DNA from: Nephrocerus scutellatus
Lineage: Eukaryota; Arthropoda; Insecta; Diptera; Pipunculidae
Assembly: GCA_947095585.1 (NCBI GenBank)
Contig: OX352765.1
Span: forward strand, 20,428,254 to 20,492,253
Direction of reading: 5' to 3'
DNA: 64,000 nucleotides
Shown here: one piece after another, positions 13,401 through 23,548 of the stretch
How positions within the stretch are numbered: position 1 is the stretch's first letter
How the letters are laid out: each line of letters begins with the position of its first letter
The notes under the pieces: model-generated
The model's database searches: none
What the model saw: only the letters and a program-made list of their open reading frames with translations
Told to the model about the DNA's origin: nothing
Made by a program: the position numbers and the translations under genes

Positions 13401-16400
13401 AAAATGGTAACAAATGGCGTGCCAAAGAGATTTCTTTGGATTATAAGCCGCCATCGATTGCGATCATGAGTAATCGGAATTCGGCAAATCTGGCCACAAC
13501 AGAAGTCAGTCCTGCATTGATTGCGCAAGCGAATTGGACATTTGTTGAGCGTTTGTTGAAGGTAAGAGAAGTGCCCGGACATTTATATTTAATTCATTTC
13601 ATTTAAAATAATTATCCCCATGCCATAGGACATAAAATCGAAAACCAAACGAATGCTTCTCGAAAAAATGGGCACTGAAGCTGTTGCGCTCGGTCTTAAA
13701 GGCGATGGCATCGAAGAGAATACACTGATTGCTTCGCTTTGTGATTTATTGGAGAAAATCTGGTCACATGGATTGCAAACGAAACAGGGAAAATCGGCGC
13801 TTTGGTCACATTTGCAGGCATTTCTCGAAGTGCAAGAGGCGCGTACAAATTCATCATCGCCAAAGTCGACAATGACGGGGAATAAAATTGGCAACGCCAG
13901 CTATTCAGCAACAACGCCGGGTGAGTGATTGCATTTCGCTGGAATAAACAGTTGAATGATGACTTATTTTTTTATTTTCTTTGCTGCACAGCTCTTGCAT
14001 GGAATGTTATGCGCAAGCGAATGGATTGTAAGTGTTTCTCCAATTATATATGCACTCCTTTTAAAAGTTTCTTTTCCCAACCAACCTCTCAATCACCTCG
14101 TAGATTTATCAACATTCCAAACAGATTTCGAATCACCGCCAAGTCCCAATCGAAGCAGGTCAAGAGATCGCAATAAATTCATTGGACTGGAACAGCTATG
14201 TCCATTACCAGAATCTCTGGAATTTGATGTTAAGTATGTGTTGTGAATTTTTAATGGATATATGTTTGTTTTTGAATGCGGTATCCTTTTTTTGTTTGCC
14301 TTTTTGAAATAAAGAAATGTTCTTGCCATGACCGACATTAAAACGCACATCGGCTACACACGCGCTTGGGTGCGTCTCTCGCTGGAAAAGAAACTTCTCT
14401 CGAGACATTTTCGAACGCTGCTTTCAGATGATTCCCTCCTGCGATCGTTGTACAAACGTTCGGCTTTTCTGCGTTGCGACGAGGAGAAAGAGCAATTTCT
14501 CTATCACGTTTTGACATTGAATACTGTCGATTATTTTTCATTTACAAATATTTATCCCACAACAAGTAAGTTTGGCCAAAGTACAATCAATACTTTTGAC
14601 GATGAAAATAATTTGCATGATGCTTTGCAGAACTTCCTTATCGTGTGGTAATCTTTCCATCGCGAAAGTACGGCAGCTATCATACTTCAAGCAATGTCTG
14701 GATTATCGTCTCCGGTACAATGACGGAAACGCAGCGAGTACCTGTGCCAAAGGGTTCTTTAGAATTTGTTTTCCATGTAAATCGATTCTGGTTGGGATAC
14801 GCAACTTGACTGATTAACATCATTTTCATTTCAGTACAAAAATCTCGGTCTGCTGACAACAATCCGCATTGGACACGATAACTCTGGGCCATCGAATAAA
14901 TGGCTTATCGAGCATCTAGTAATGCGAAATGAAGTAACTGGACATACGTACAAGTAAGTTCCTCGCGAAATTCCAGATGACCAAAAAACGATGATTTGCT
15001 TTTCCTGGACATTTAATCAAAATCATGCACTGAACATTATAAAAACCTATTTTCCCACTAGATTCCCCTGTGGTCGCTGGCTGGGCAAAGGGGTTGATGA
15101 TGATTCCACCGAACGCCTCCTGGTAGGGCAACGTGTATCGACGAATGTGAAAAACGCCGAACTCGTGCAGACGTGTAAGACACCGCCACGGGCACGCAGT
15201 CCCAGTGTACAGCGCATGGAGCTATCCCCCTCAGAGATTCAACACAAATTGGGCAATTGTGTGAATGTGATTGTTAAATGGCACTATAAGCCCAGTAGGA
15301 ATCGTGATGTTGGCACATTAACGAAACTTCTTTGCGGCGATGATGGTTTGGTGAAATGTCTAGAAGAGGTCTTTCTCTGTGGATTTCGATCTTCGCGTTT
15401 CTTCGGCCGTAATCTATACATTTGGGATTATTTTAGTAAGTTTTATGGGATAGTAACGAAATGCAAATAAATATCACAAAAAAAAAACTCAAAATCAAAA
15501 TCCCAACTACACATTATAATTCCCATTTAAAAGATTTTTGAGAAATGATGCGCACATTTGACAGTAATATTTTGTCAATTTGAACTCTGCTAACTGCGAT
15601 TTTGTAGTTGGGATTTCGATTTTGGGATTGCGTACCGCCAATAAAAATAGTGGTCGGTTAGTCTAGGATAAACTTTAGAAGCCGATGAAAGCACGGAACC
15701 AGAAATATGCGCACGGTTGCTTAAAGCCAACAAAGCCTTCTTTAGTCTGTCAAGGACTTTAATCATACATCCAAGCTGCTGTACTTATACATGGATCCGA
15801 GACTTGGGTGCTTAGCCAAAACCATGGTGACCTCTAAGCCGCGCTCGAGAGGAAAGTCTTACGGAGAATTGTTGGGCCCTATGTGAGGAAGATCGATCCT
15901 GGAGACTCTATAATGATGAAATTTACAAGAGCTGTGCTCTTGTATATTCTTAGTCTTAGGTAGAATCGTTGGGCCTATATGTGAGGAAGGACGATTTTGG
16001 AAACTATAATGATGAAATCTACGAGTGCTACTGTGAAACATGACGAGAATTAATCTTCGTTAGGCTCCCGTAAGCAAGACACCTAGCTCGCATGAGCGAA
16101 GAGGATCCTGCTCGGAAAGTCCACTCGCAGGATTGCGTAGACAAGCTAGCCCAGAGTTTAGTGATGCCAATCTGCCAATGACTCGAATTACCCAAAAATT
16201 TCCTTAACATCCAGCACAGAAATTGAGTCTGCAGTCCAATATTTCAATCAAGTTGAACCAAACATTGAGCATGATAAAAAGTCTTCCGACACTGAAGAGC
16301 TACTAAAGAAAAAAAAGACTCCTAAGAAGAAAGTGAAAAGAAAATGGCAAGAAAATGGTTCTAAAATATGAACTAACTAAGATATTCAAACGCTCTCCAT

Positions 16401-18908
16401 AACGCTTTAAAGCTCAAAAAAGAAATGGCTTTTAAAAATTTCATAATAAATCTAATACCAACCAATAAAACTGATTACTCTCTATGGCGAGCCACAAAAC
16501 AGCTTAACAACCCGTTCAAGTAGAATCCCCAATTCGTTTATTTGATGGCAGATGGAAAAGGGATACCTCAGCGAAAGGAAAAGCGTTCGCTGACCATAGT
16601 AAAGTCCTTACTCCAAATCAGTACTCAAATAATAAAACTTTCCACGAAATACCTGATATCCCGTTTCAAGCTCCTTTTAAAATAAAAATTAAAAACTTGA
16701 CAGGAACCATCATAAACTTAAAGTTAAAAAAAGCTCCTGAATGCGATGGTATTACTCCGAAAATTATGTTTTAAAGCTGGAATAGTGTCTGGACTATCCG
16801 TATAACATCTATCCTTAACAACACCTCGTAGAAAAAAGTCCATCGGCGTCAAATCGCAGCTCCGCACAGACCAATTGACATCTCCGAAACGGCTGATTAT
16901 TCGGTTGACAAATTTGGCGCGTAAGAGATCGATTGTCAGTCGGTTTGTATGGCATAAGCCGCCATTCTGTTAAAACGAAAGGTCGTCGATTTTAGGCCAT
17001 AAAGAGCTGGTCAGCTGGATCTGTTACGGTCGCCATTGACTGTAACGGCGTTTCCGGCAGCGTTTTCGAAGAAAAATGGGCCACCACTCCAAAATCCAAA
17101 CAAAACTGTTGCTTTTGTCGGATGCATTGGCTTCTCTAGGATTACGTGTGGCAGTTCCGAATCCCAAATCTGGCAGTTCTGCTTGTTTACATAGCCCCCG
17201 AGATGGAAATGAACTTCGTCTGAAAAGATGATTTTTCGACTAAAATCGACTTCATTATTAAGCTGGTCTATGGCCGATGCAAAAAAAAAAACAAAAAAAT
17301 CGAAGCGGATTTTCATTTGCTTTTAATTTCTGTCTTTGTGCAGTATTCTGCTCAGGCTGGTGCAACTAATGGCCAGTTGCTGCGATTGGCGTCGAGTTGA
17401 GGTCGATGGATTCTGTCCCACACTATTGGCCACATCGGCAATATTCTCGAGCGAGCGACCTGTCCGAGCTCAAGGACCACTTCTGTTATCCAATAGCAAG
17501 CCTTTCTCATTAACTTTCTTTGCCAATTTCACGACAGCGGTTCCGCTTGGCGCTATTTAACGACCCACATTTCCTTTTCAAAATTCGCACGGTACACAAC
17601 ACAACACTGACATTGAAAACATTCGAAACGCTCCTCAAGCGGAAATATGATTGTTTCGTGCACCGGAATATTAGACTGACGAGCTGTTAAAATTTCAAGC
17701 AAATCGTTCAAAGAAAAGTACCAGTAGATTTCCCACCTACTATCATCAAGCCTATTTGGTCTGACGGAATCCAACTTTGGCGCACATCGTCAACCACTAA
17801 TATTACAAAATTACAACCATCACCTGCGCCCATAGGTTCATTAGAAATGAAAATATTCTACGTGACCTGAAAATTCTTAAAATTCAAGATGAAATTCAAG
17901 AAAAAACAGCAAAGTATATAAACAAATTGGAAAACCACCCCAATCCTCTTGCTAGAAAGCTCTTAACCGCAAATAGGTGTAAAAGACTAAAGAAAAGAGG
18001 TACTCTACGTCTAGAGTTGATTCTCTCTTAAAATTGTAAATCAGATGTTTCTTTAAAAACTTAATTGTTCAATAAACTGGTAAAGAACATTAATGTATTT
18101 GTTGTAGAGCCACATATGATGATGATGTACCCAACCAATGTGTAGGAAAAATTTCACAGCTCGATTTTATAAATTGGGATTCTGCTTGTTGGCATTTTGT
18201 AATTGGGTATTCGATTTTTCGTATAGCGACCCCAACAAAAACCCCATTACAAATACAATTTTTCTTTTTAAATGGGGTTTTTGAAAGTGATGGGCACATT
18301 TGACAACGGCATTTTGTAAATTGTCGATTTTAATTTCGGGATAACCGAGTTATATGACATTGATAGATAATACTTTCATTGAGGAATATCTGTAATCTCT
18401 TTACAGTTAAAATTAAAGAAATATTCGAAAACAATTTGAGCCAACAAGATCAACAAAATCTGGACGATTCAACATCAAGTATGGAATCGTCATTCTGTGA
18501 GAGCAACAGTGGTGTTTCTAGTTTGCAAAGGCGTGAGCTGGCAGCTATCTGGCGGTACTATGTACATTTAATGGATGAGATAACAGTTGCAGGAAGCACA
18601 CTCGGCAAGGATGGAAAATTTCAATTATTAATTTGTTTAAGCCTAAGGTAAGTAAGCGCCTATGATGGTGGTGGATTATTAATCGCTGAGCATCTTCTGT
18701 TAAATTTTTCGCCAACAGAGAGCACCTTCTAACTCGCATGATCATGCCAATGTCACTCTCCAAAGTTACACAGGAAATGTACGAAGAGGAGAGTTTTTTG
18801 CGTCGTAAAAATCTTCTCACGTTTCTCATTCAAATTCTCGAACCACTCGACGATTGCCACATTGTTCTCGAGAACTCAATTACTCAAGGAATTCCATCGC
18901 AATGTTAA
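4498..18908 (+). CDS. DENND5: DENND5 (Rab6IP1-like) DENN-domain Rab GEF, 17 exons
   Basis: Predicted 1509-aa Rab guanine-nucleotide exchange factor; mammalian DENND5A/B act with Rab39/Rab6 in Golgi-endosome traffic. Exons: 4498-5008, 5089-5198, 6685-6855, 6921-7159, 7229-7518, 7578-8616, 9121-9327, 13378-13561, 13629-13920, 13992-14027, 14104-14233, 14315-14565, 14631-14776, 14835-14953, 15062-15435, 18407-18647, 18719-18908. All junctions keep frame and are GT-AG. Order: insect-type low-complexity Ser/Thr/Gln N-terminus (1-150), DENN region (about 150-850, with [24 protein letters not shown] and SFLSDQPE), RUN1 (about 895-1140, [15 protein letters not shown]), PLAT (about 1150-1270, IGHDNSG), RUN2 to the C-terminus ([12 protein letters not shown]). 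The start ATG at 4498 has the good context ACAATATGAC. Introns 7 (4.05 kb) and 15 (2.97 kb) are filled with transposon remnants; the others are mostly 55-80 nt. A Gly/Ser-rich linker around 8030-8060 is insect-specific. Confidence 0.93.
5757..6016. repeat. Tandem repeat, 122-bp period
   Basis: Two adjacent divergent units (5757-5878 and 5879-6000) start ATGGCCATTAGG / ATGGCCGTTAGG and share GACTATAA and TGTTCCT blocks. A third unit is cut off after about 16 bases where another repeat begins. It lies in DENND5 intron 2. Confidence 0.75.
6019..6180 (+). repeat. Truncated copy of the TIR element seen at 24997-25263
   Basis: Starts TTGCTTTGGCAAAGCCAGCT and shares the internal blocks TAAAGCCATTTTATAGTTAT and GCTCACCGTAAGGCGG with the fuller copy. 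The right terminal repeat is not found here. Confidence 0.6.
6445..6612 (+). repeat. Dispersed repeat family ending AAGTGGGTT (copy 1)
   Basis: Contains ATGCCACTATATGGCATGAT, a GC-rich CCCCGACCCCGTGCCCC block and AATTGGGCTTTGGGAAGTGG. The same order occurs at 43525-43812, with partial copies at 28785-28985, 36095-36240 (-), 37776-37945, 39600-39790 and 41017-41210 (-). No protein is encoded; class unknown. Confidence 0.6.
8617..9120. other. DENND5 intron 6, nothing recognised
   Basis: Donor AG|GTGAGTG and acceptor TTCACAG are clear. The 504-nt interior shows no repeat or protein similarity I can name. Confidence 0.6.
9328..10439. other. DENND5 intron 7, left part
   Basis: AT-rich intronic sequence. 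A short direct duplication of AAAATGG-AAGCACAGCA occurs near 10162 and 10190. No gene is recognised; the 74-aa chance frame at 9853-10077 has no family features. Confidence 0.5.
10440..11230 (+). mobile_element. Non-LTR retrotransposon fragment (I/LOA-Jockey group)
   Basis: Broken frames on the plus strand contain [20 protein letters not shown], which matches the pre-reverse-transcriptase motif '(A)KNSxAxGPDxIxPxM' of LOA/Jockey-type LINEs. Frame changes and stops interrupt it, and no YxDD is present. It sits in DENND5 intron 7 in the same orientation as the host gene. Confidence 0.6.
11303..11545 (+). mobile_element. Tc1/mariner transposase N-terminal fragment
   Basis: Translates as [12 protein letters not shown] followed by [20 protein letters not shown] and later RTANIAA, the helix-turn-helix region of the insect mariner-like families whose catalytic part is seen at 16770-17780 and 44129-44470. 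It ends where an RTE-type LINE fragment starts. Non-functional fragment. Confidence 0.65.
11546..12090 (-). mobile_element. RTE-type LINE fragment, 3' end plus 5' end
   Basis: On the minus strand 11546-11835 matches the 3' end of the RTE-like element at 58700-58990 (shared CATTGGAGATGGAGG-like region and GAGCAAAGAGGATCCTGCTC). About 11850-12000 matches its 5' start at 57670-57790 (TTTTCTCATGGAACGTAC, GAGCTGCACAGCA). The two ends are almost adjacent, so nearly the whole body is deleted, or two fragments abut. Confidence 0.65.
12091..13377. other. DENND5 intron 7, right part, no gene recognised
   Basis: AT-rich sequence with short (AT)n runs near 13065-13125. I see no protein-coding or repeat family I can name before the acceptor TTTCAG at 13372-13377. 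Confidence 0.5.
15488..15626. mobile_element. MITE with about 24-bp terminal inverted repeats
   Basis: The left end CAAAATCAAAATCCCAACTA (from 15490) and the right end TAGTTGGGATTTCGATTTTG (to 15624) are inverted copies with few mismatches. Total length is about 139 bp, noncoding. A related, more degenerate segment (GCACATTTGACA, AATTGGG) lies at 18150-18345 on the other side of the same transposon-filled intron. Confidence 0.7.
15655..16205 (+). mobile_element. RTE-type LINE 3' fragment
   Basis: Nucleotide match to 58440-58920: GAACCAGAAATATGCGCACG, TTGCTTAAAGCCAACAAAGCC, TGGATCCGAGA, GTTGGGCC and CGAAGAGGATCCTGCTCGG. It encodes decayed C-terminal reverse-transcriptase-associated sequence with many stops. 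A segment of about 97 bp (from 15866 and again from 15963) is duplicated in tandem inside it. It sits in DENND5 intron 15. Confidence 0.8.
16250..18070 (+). mobile_element. Jockey-type LINE remnant interrupted by a mariner
   Basis: The left part (16250-16765) translates in broken frames to [16 protein letters not shown], then a FADH-like stretch and [13 protein letters not shown], the region just upstream of the Jockey reverse transcriptase. The right part (about 17785-18030) translates to [20 protein letters not shown] and [10 protein letters not shown], the Jockey C-terminus. The reverse-transcriptase core is missing, and a minus-strand mariner occupies the gap. Confidence 0.7.
16770..17780 (-). 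pseudogene. Tc1/mariner transposase pseudogene nested in the Jockey LINE
   Basis: Minus-strand frames give the helix-turn-helix part ([33 protein letters not shown]), the catalytic part ([20 protein letters not shown], carrying the first Asp) and a C-terminal piece ([20 protein letters not shown], with the third catalytic Asp). Several frameshifts, an in-frame stop and lost segments make it inactive. It is the same general family as the fragments at 11303-11545 and 44129-44470. Confidence 0.8.
18150..18345. repeat. Degenerate MITE related to 15488-15626
   Basis: Shares AAATGGG, TTTTTGA-A-GTGATG-GCACATTTGACA and AATTGGGAT-type ends with the intact copy 2.6 kb upstream. Ends are not precisely definable. 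Confidence 0.45.
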
Positions 18909-19660
18909 TTATAAAAAAACAAACAAAAACCAAACTTTGGCATACTCCAGAAGACATTTCGTTTCACTCCTATTACTTGCCATTACTACTTAATTAAATA
19001 TGTACTACTGTTGGATGTATGTATGTTGTATAGCTACTTAAATTTTATGACTATTGAAACCCTCACACGTATATAATTTTCAATGTACTCTTATTATGTA
19101 ATCGAAAGGTCAATTCTTGTTGGTGGATAAAAACTGTGCACTACAAAAAGGGGTCTATATTTACCTTTTATTTCTTTTTATTTTAAGTTAAGACAAATGA
19201 GATTATTATGAAACTATTGTGACTAACACTGATATTATACTCCTTTTACTACTACAATTACTACTAAAACTGTAACTAAACTAGTAATTGTAACCAAAGA
19301 TTTAATTTAATTTACATTTAAGATCACTTAGAACTTAGATGTTATTATGATTATATTTTGTTGATATTATTTTGATGTTTTTTATTATTTTACATTTCAT
19401 TACCAAAACAACCATCTCACAATGCAAAAGTAATGAGAAACAAGGAGAAATAAATATGACAAATTTAAAATTAACTTTTTACTTCTTGGTTAACCCTCCC
19501 TCTGGTAGGCAAGACCGACTGCTGACGGTCTCTACTAGAATTCAATTAAAAAGCAGATGAACGAGTCCCTACTTTGTATTATTTAATTTAATCTCCCTAA
19601 AAGAAAAGTTATAGAATCATTGAAAAAGTTGCTGCCATTATGGTTTTTGTCCTTCTTTTG
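18909..19660 (+). other. DENND5 3' UTR and downstream flank
   Basis: AT-rich noncoding sequence after the TAA at 18906-18908. The first AATAAA that I see is at 19449-19454, so the 3' UTR may reach about 19.47 kb unless a variant signal is used earlier. Confidence 0.5.
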
Positions 19661-19663
19661 TAA

Positions 19664-20860
19664 GGAGAGGAAAAGGTTAGATGTCTATGCACATGAATGA
19701 CTGTATATCATACAAAAGCGGAAACACAATCGGGCATTTCATCCCACATAAGTATTGTGCGGCTAAAGAACGAAACGAATTGGTTGGTACGACCAAAGAT
19801 AGGCCTAATGGTAGTAGGACCCGTGGGCTGCTATTACTGATGGGTTCGAGAAAGGGCGGAATGCATTTGGATATTTCTTTTAAACACCGTTTGTGGAAAA
19901 AGCGATATAACAGTGACACGCAGGAAATATTCCTACGATGTTCAAGCAATTTTTTTGTTATAATTTGCGCACTCGAAAAGCGGTTCGCACCCTTATTATG
20001 TTCGGCTATATGCTTGGCACAGCGTGGGCGTTAATGAAAAGGAGAAGAAAAGGAGAGATGTCTATGAGCTTGTGTTTTGAATGCCTGTGGATCATAGTGA
20101 TGTGGAAAGACAGAGCTTGGCAGAGCATTCCACATAAGTGTTGTACGGCTGAAGAACGAATCGCTGAATGTCCGAAAAGATGGGCTTAAGGGTAAACTGA
20201 TGAGCATTTTGAGCGCCACGAGTATTGCGGTTGAATTCAAGGAGAGGTGGCATGCAACTGGCTATTTCTCTTGAGCACCGCTGGTGGAAGAAACGATAAA
20301 AGAGTGACAAGCAGGAGACGTTCCTGCGGTGTTTAAGCGAGTCCATTGATTGCGCAATGTTTTCGTCCCCGTTTTATCGCACGGTTTTGTATTCTATCTA
20401 GTTGATGCAAGGTGGTTTTAGGCGCACCAGATCAAATATGACAATTGTATTCAAGTTTGGGTGAATAAAAGCCTTGTAGATAGTAGCCAGATCACGTCGG
20501 GGATAGAACAGAGCCCTGGGGAACGCCAGCATTTATGTGGTGTATTTCAGACTTGAAACCGTCCAAAACAACTTGAATTGAGCGGTCGAAATGAGAGCTT
20601 TTAATCCAATGAAGCAGTTTTTCATCGACACCATAAGCACGCATTTTTGGGCAAAAGAGCTTGATGCCAAACTCTGTCAAATGCTTTGGAAATATCGAGT
20701 GCAACAGCTTTGCTTTCACCAAATTGATGCAAAGACCGGTACCACTATTCGGTGAGATATACCATCAAATCACCAGTGGAACGTTGCCCACGAAATCCGT
20801 TTTTAAGTTTTCCACACCGTTTATCCGATCCCTTTCAAACATTGCAACATAACGAGTAGG
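19664..20860 (-). mobile_element. LINE (Jockey/CR1-like) with duplicated 3' end
   Basis: Minus-strand translation near 20490-20740 gives YGVDEKLLHWIKS and INAGVPQGSVLSPT, a reverse-transcriptase palm segment. Downstream the C-terminal domain (RRNISCVSLLYRFFH, then YLCGM...) occurs twice in tandem, at about 19664-20035 and 20036-20400. Between palm and C-terminus the YxDD region is missing. It lies between DENND5 and the cytidylyltransferase first exon. Confidence 0.75.
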
Positions 20861-20869
20861 TTTTTGTCA

Positions 20870-21395
20870 TATTTTGGAAGTGGTCCGTTTCCTGGTCAAG
20901 GGGTTACCATACATATTTTTTACATATCTCTTGATTTTATGCATTTTTAAAATAGTATATATAATAGTTTTCTATATTGTTAAAATTTTTAATAATTTTA
21001 TTGAAAACAAAGATTTTGCTGAAGTGAAAGTTTACTTTATTGATAAACTGAAAACTAAAGCTAATACAAATTATCACAAAATTTGATGGCGAAACTACTT
21101 TCACGATGAAATTGCTAATACGATGCACCTGTGTGGAGTTTGTTGAACTTTGTCTGGTACATTGGCCTTGGAAATGAAATGGAGTGTAATTCTGCTGAGT
21201 TTGATGAACTGACGTGCTAATCACCACAAAAACCCCATCAAGACCCACCAAATATCGAAATTTGAACTCGTTACAGACAAACATAAATACACATTTTCCT
21301 AATTATCTCTACTCAAGCGCCACCTAATGGGTTAAAAAAACATAAACTAGTTGGATCTCCAAACGAATATGGTGTGAATATCGCTACTATCCCAT
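20870..21395. other. Intergenic, no gene recognised
   Basis: AT-rich with a run of CCCATCAAGACCCACC-like sequence near 21232-21250. No coding or repeat assignment is made. Confidence 0.4.
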
Positions 21396-21535
21396 TCAAA
21401 CTGACCCCACCCAAATGACCACCCCATTGACCCCACACCAACTTATACCCCTTCACACACTGGCCCCACTAAGCCCCATCCCCCTGACCATCAAAGCCTC
21501 CCGCCACTGACCCAAAGCTGTGGCCTATCACCTGT
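21396..21535. repeat. C-rich, G-poor low-complexity tract
   Basis: Degenerate reiteration of TGACCCCAC / CCCCATTGACC-like words on the plus strand, in otherwise AT-rich DNA. No fixed period is obvious. Confidence 0.7.
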
Positions 21536-21654
21536 CGATCTCTTCTGGCTCATCACAATATCAATTTAACTATATGTAGTCTTCCTGCTCCTTTTTCTCG
21601 CACGGCCCAAATGTAAATCCAGCATAAGGCGAGTTATAGCTCTTACTTATATTA

Positions 21655-21865
21655 TAGTTATACTTATAGATACTCTTCGCTTAATTGAGCTACTGAATAG
21701 TAGATACTGCTCGATTGGTGCTCTTCACTTCAGAAAAATGTCAATGTTACTCATCTGAAGTAACTACACGAGCAAAATATCTCTATAGTTAATTTAGTTG
21801 TTCAATTTTCAACGGTAAAGAAGAGTTGTTAATCGAACAGTCTCTTTAAATACATTTGTTAATTC
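21655..21865. mobile_element. Short inverted-repeat element (CAATCGAACAGTCTCTT ends)
   Basis: Left side ATTGAGCTACTGAATAGTAG and CTGCTCGATTGGTGCTCTTC; right side AGAAGAGTTGTTAATCGAAC followed by AGTCTCTT in inverted orientation. The same blocks bound the region 25785-26515, so this is a dispersed MITE-like family. Confidence 0.6.
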
Positions 21866-21961
21866 AGTCGAATCGAACACGCTATAAATTTAAAAAGTTC
21901 GTTAAAAGAACAACACATGAAGAGTCTAAAGTTTAGGGCGTTCTAACAATGGAGACTTTTT

Positions 21962-22100
21962 AGCTGCATTTTATTTGTCGATGAATAAGGAATTCAAATG
22001 TCGAAACCAGCCATACAGCAGGTTTTCAAATTCCAAAGAAGGAATTCGCCAGTACAATTGTTGTTGTAATTCCTTATTCCTCGGCGAATAAAATACGGCT
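21962..22100. mobile_element. MITE, AGCTGTATTTTATT family (full copy)
   Basis: 139 bp bounded by AGCTGCATTTTATT and the inverted AATAAAATACGGCT. The interior has ACCAGCCATACAGCAGG and TTGTTGTAATTCCTTATTCC. Same length and structure as the copy at 29258-29396; a partial copy lies at 3390-3480. Target duplication not clear. Confidence 0.75.
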
Positions 22101-22798
22101 TTTGTCAACACCAAAATACGTGCAATCTTGGAAATCTTAAGTATTTATTTTTTCTATTGTGAGAGCACTCTGAGCTTAGCTTAAATGTCAACAAATCTTA
22201 CCTTGTAGACTCCATGATACATCTTGGATTTCCTGTCAAAACAATTTGTTATATAACGTCAGCGAATCTGTACATAGATCATATTTCCATAACCCAATTT
22301 AAAATCTTTTTACGTTATGGATAATCTACTTAATAATAGTGTGTTAGACGAATTAGCAGACACCGATTATATTTATGTTAATTGTATGAAGAAGTAATGT
22401 CACATCCCATATTCATAATGTGATTCCCACATTCATTATATAAATTATTATGAAATAACTACATATACCAAATTAGAGAGGATAGAGTTTAAATTACTTT
22501 TTCTAAAAATTTTATTGAAGTGTCATAGTTTGTTTCCCCGTTAATTTAAACTTCTTTTTTCAATATTTTTTAATTCATACGTAATTACGTAAAACGATCA
22601 ATAAAAGAAAAAGTTTAAATAAAACACTGTAACCTGACTTCGGAATAAACTAAACTAAAAAAAGTTATAATTCTATTCGAATAACGAATGCATTGCATAT
22701 TTTTTATCCATTGTATTTATTTGTCTATTAATTTATAATGTTTGCTTTTTGTAGATGGCAACGCATTTGAAAATCTTATGTTTTTTTCAGATAAGGGA

Positions 22799-23324
22799 GC
22801 TCTCACAATGGAAAAACTTAAGACTTACAGGATTGTATGGATTTTGTTTTGACAACAACAAAAAATGTTTGCCCGTTATGTTGGAAATCCATACAATATT
22901 GTAAGTCTTCTTCTTTTCTTTTTTGGGCATCAAATGAACAAAAAATTTGCACTCGAACGTTTTGTATGTGTTTGTATCGAAATGGTGCACAAATCCGAAG
23001 ATGAAAATGATAACACCAGTTTTTATTCAAAAGTTTTATGCAAAATAATCGAACATTTTTAAATATAGTATTCGTTTTTGTCTGGAGCAAAATAAACTAA
23101 ATGATAAATTAAATTTAATCACAAATCAAAAGTCAAAACAGGCAGCACAATGACAGTTTTTTGTTGATGTGTGTAGGAAGAGGTATACTCGACCAAAAAA
23201 CTGCGAGTAGAAAATCTTACAAAGAAACTACACTCAGCGCAATTTTCAAAATCAAACGAACAAAACGACATTCAGTGCAATAAACAAAAATAACATTAAC
23301 TTAAAGTATTTCCATTGTGAGGGC
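22799..23324. mobile_element. Non-autonomous DNA element with about 24-bp TIRs
   Basis: Left end GCTCTCACAATGGAAAAACT-TAAG (22799-22822); right end is the inverted match CTTAAAGTATTTCCATTGTG-AGGGC (23300-23324). Length is about 526 bp, with no transposase. A further subterminal inverted pair (GGATTGTATGGATTT / AAATCCATACAAT) lies within 22827-22900. Related ends occur at 22155 and 40911. Confidence 0.65.
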
Positions 23325-23548
23325 ACGGCAACGCTACGTGGAAATCTGTCAACAATTGACATCTGACAATCATCGAAAGAATTTTGTCAGAATTTCAAAT
23401 ACATTTGACTTTTTAGAACTAAAAGTATATTAGGAGTAAAGCTTTCAAAAGTGTCTGCTCACAACAAATGAGTTAACACTGCCAACGCGACAAAACGTAG
23501 CATTTACAAATAAATGTATCACATCACTGAGCCACATTCTCATTTCTC

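Noticed and set aside
22818..23090. Overlapping plus (65 codons) and minus (90 codons) frames inside the 526-bp TIR element
   Set aside because: No transposase motif; both strands are open, which suggests low stop density by chance.
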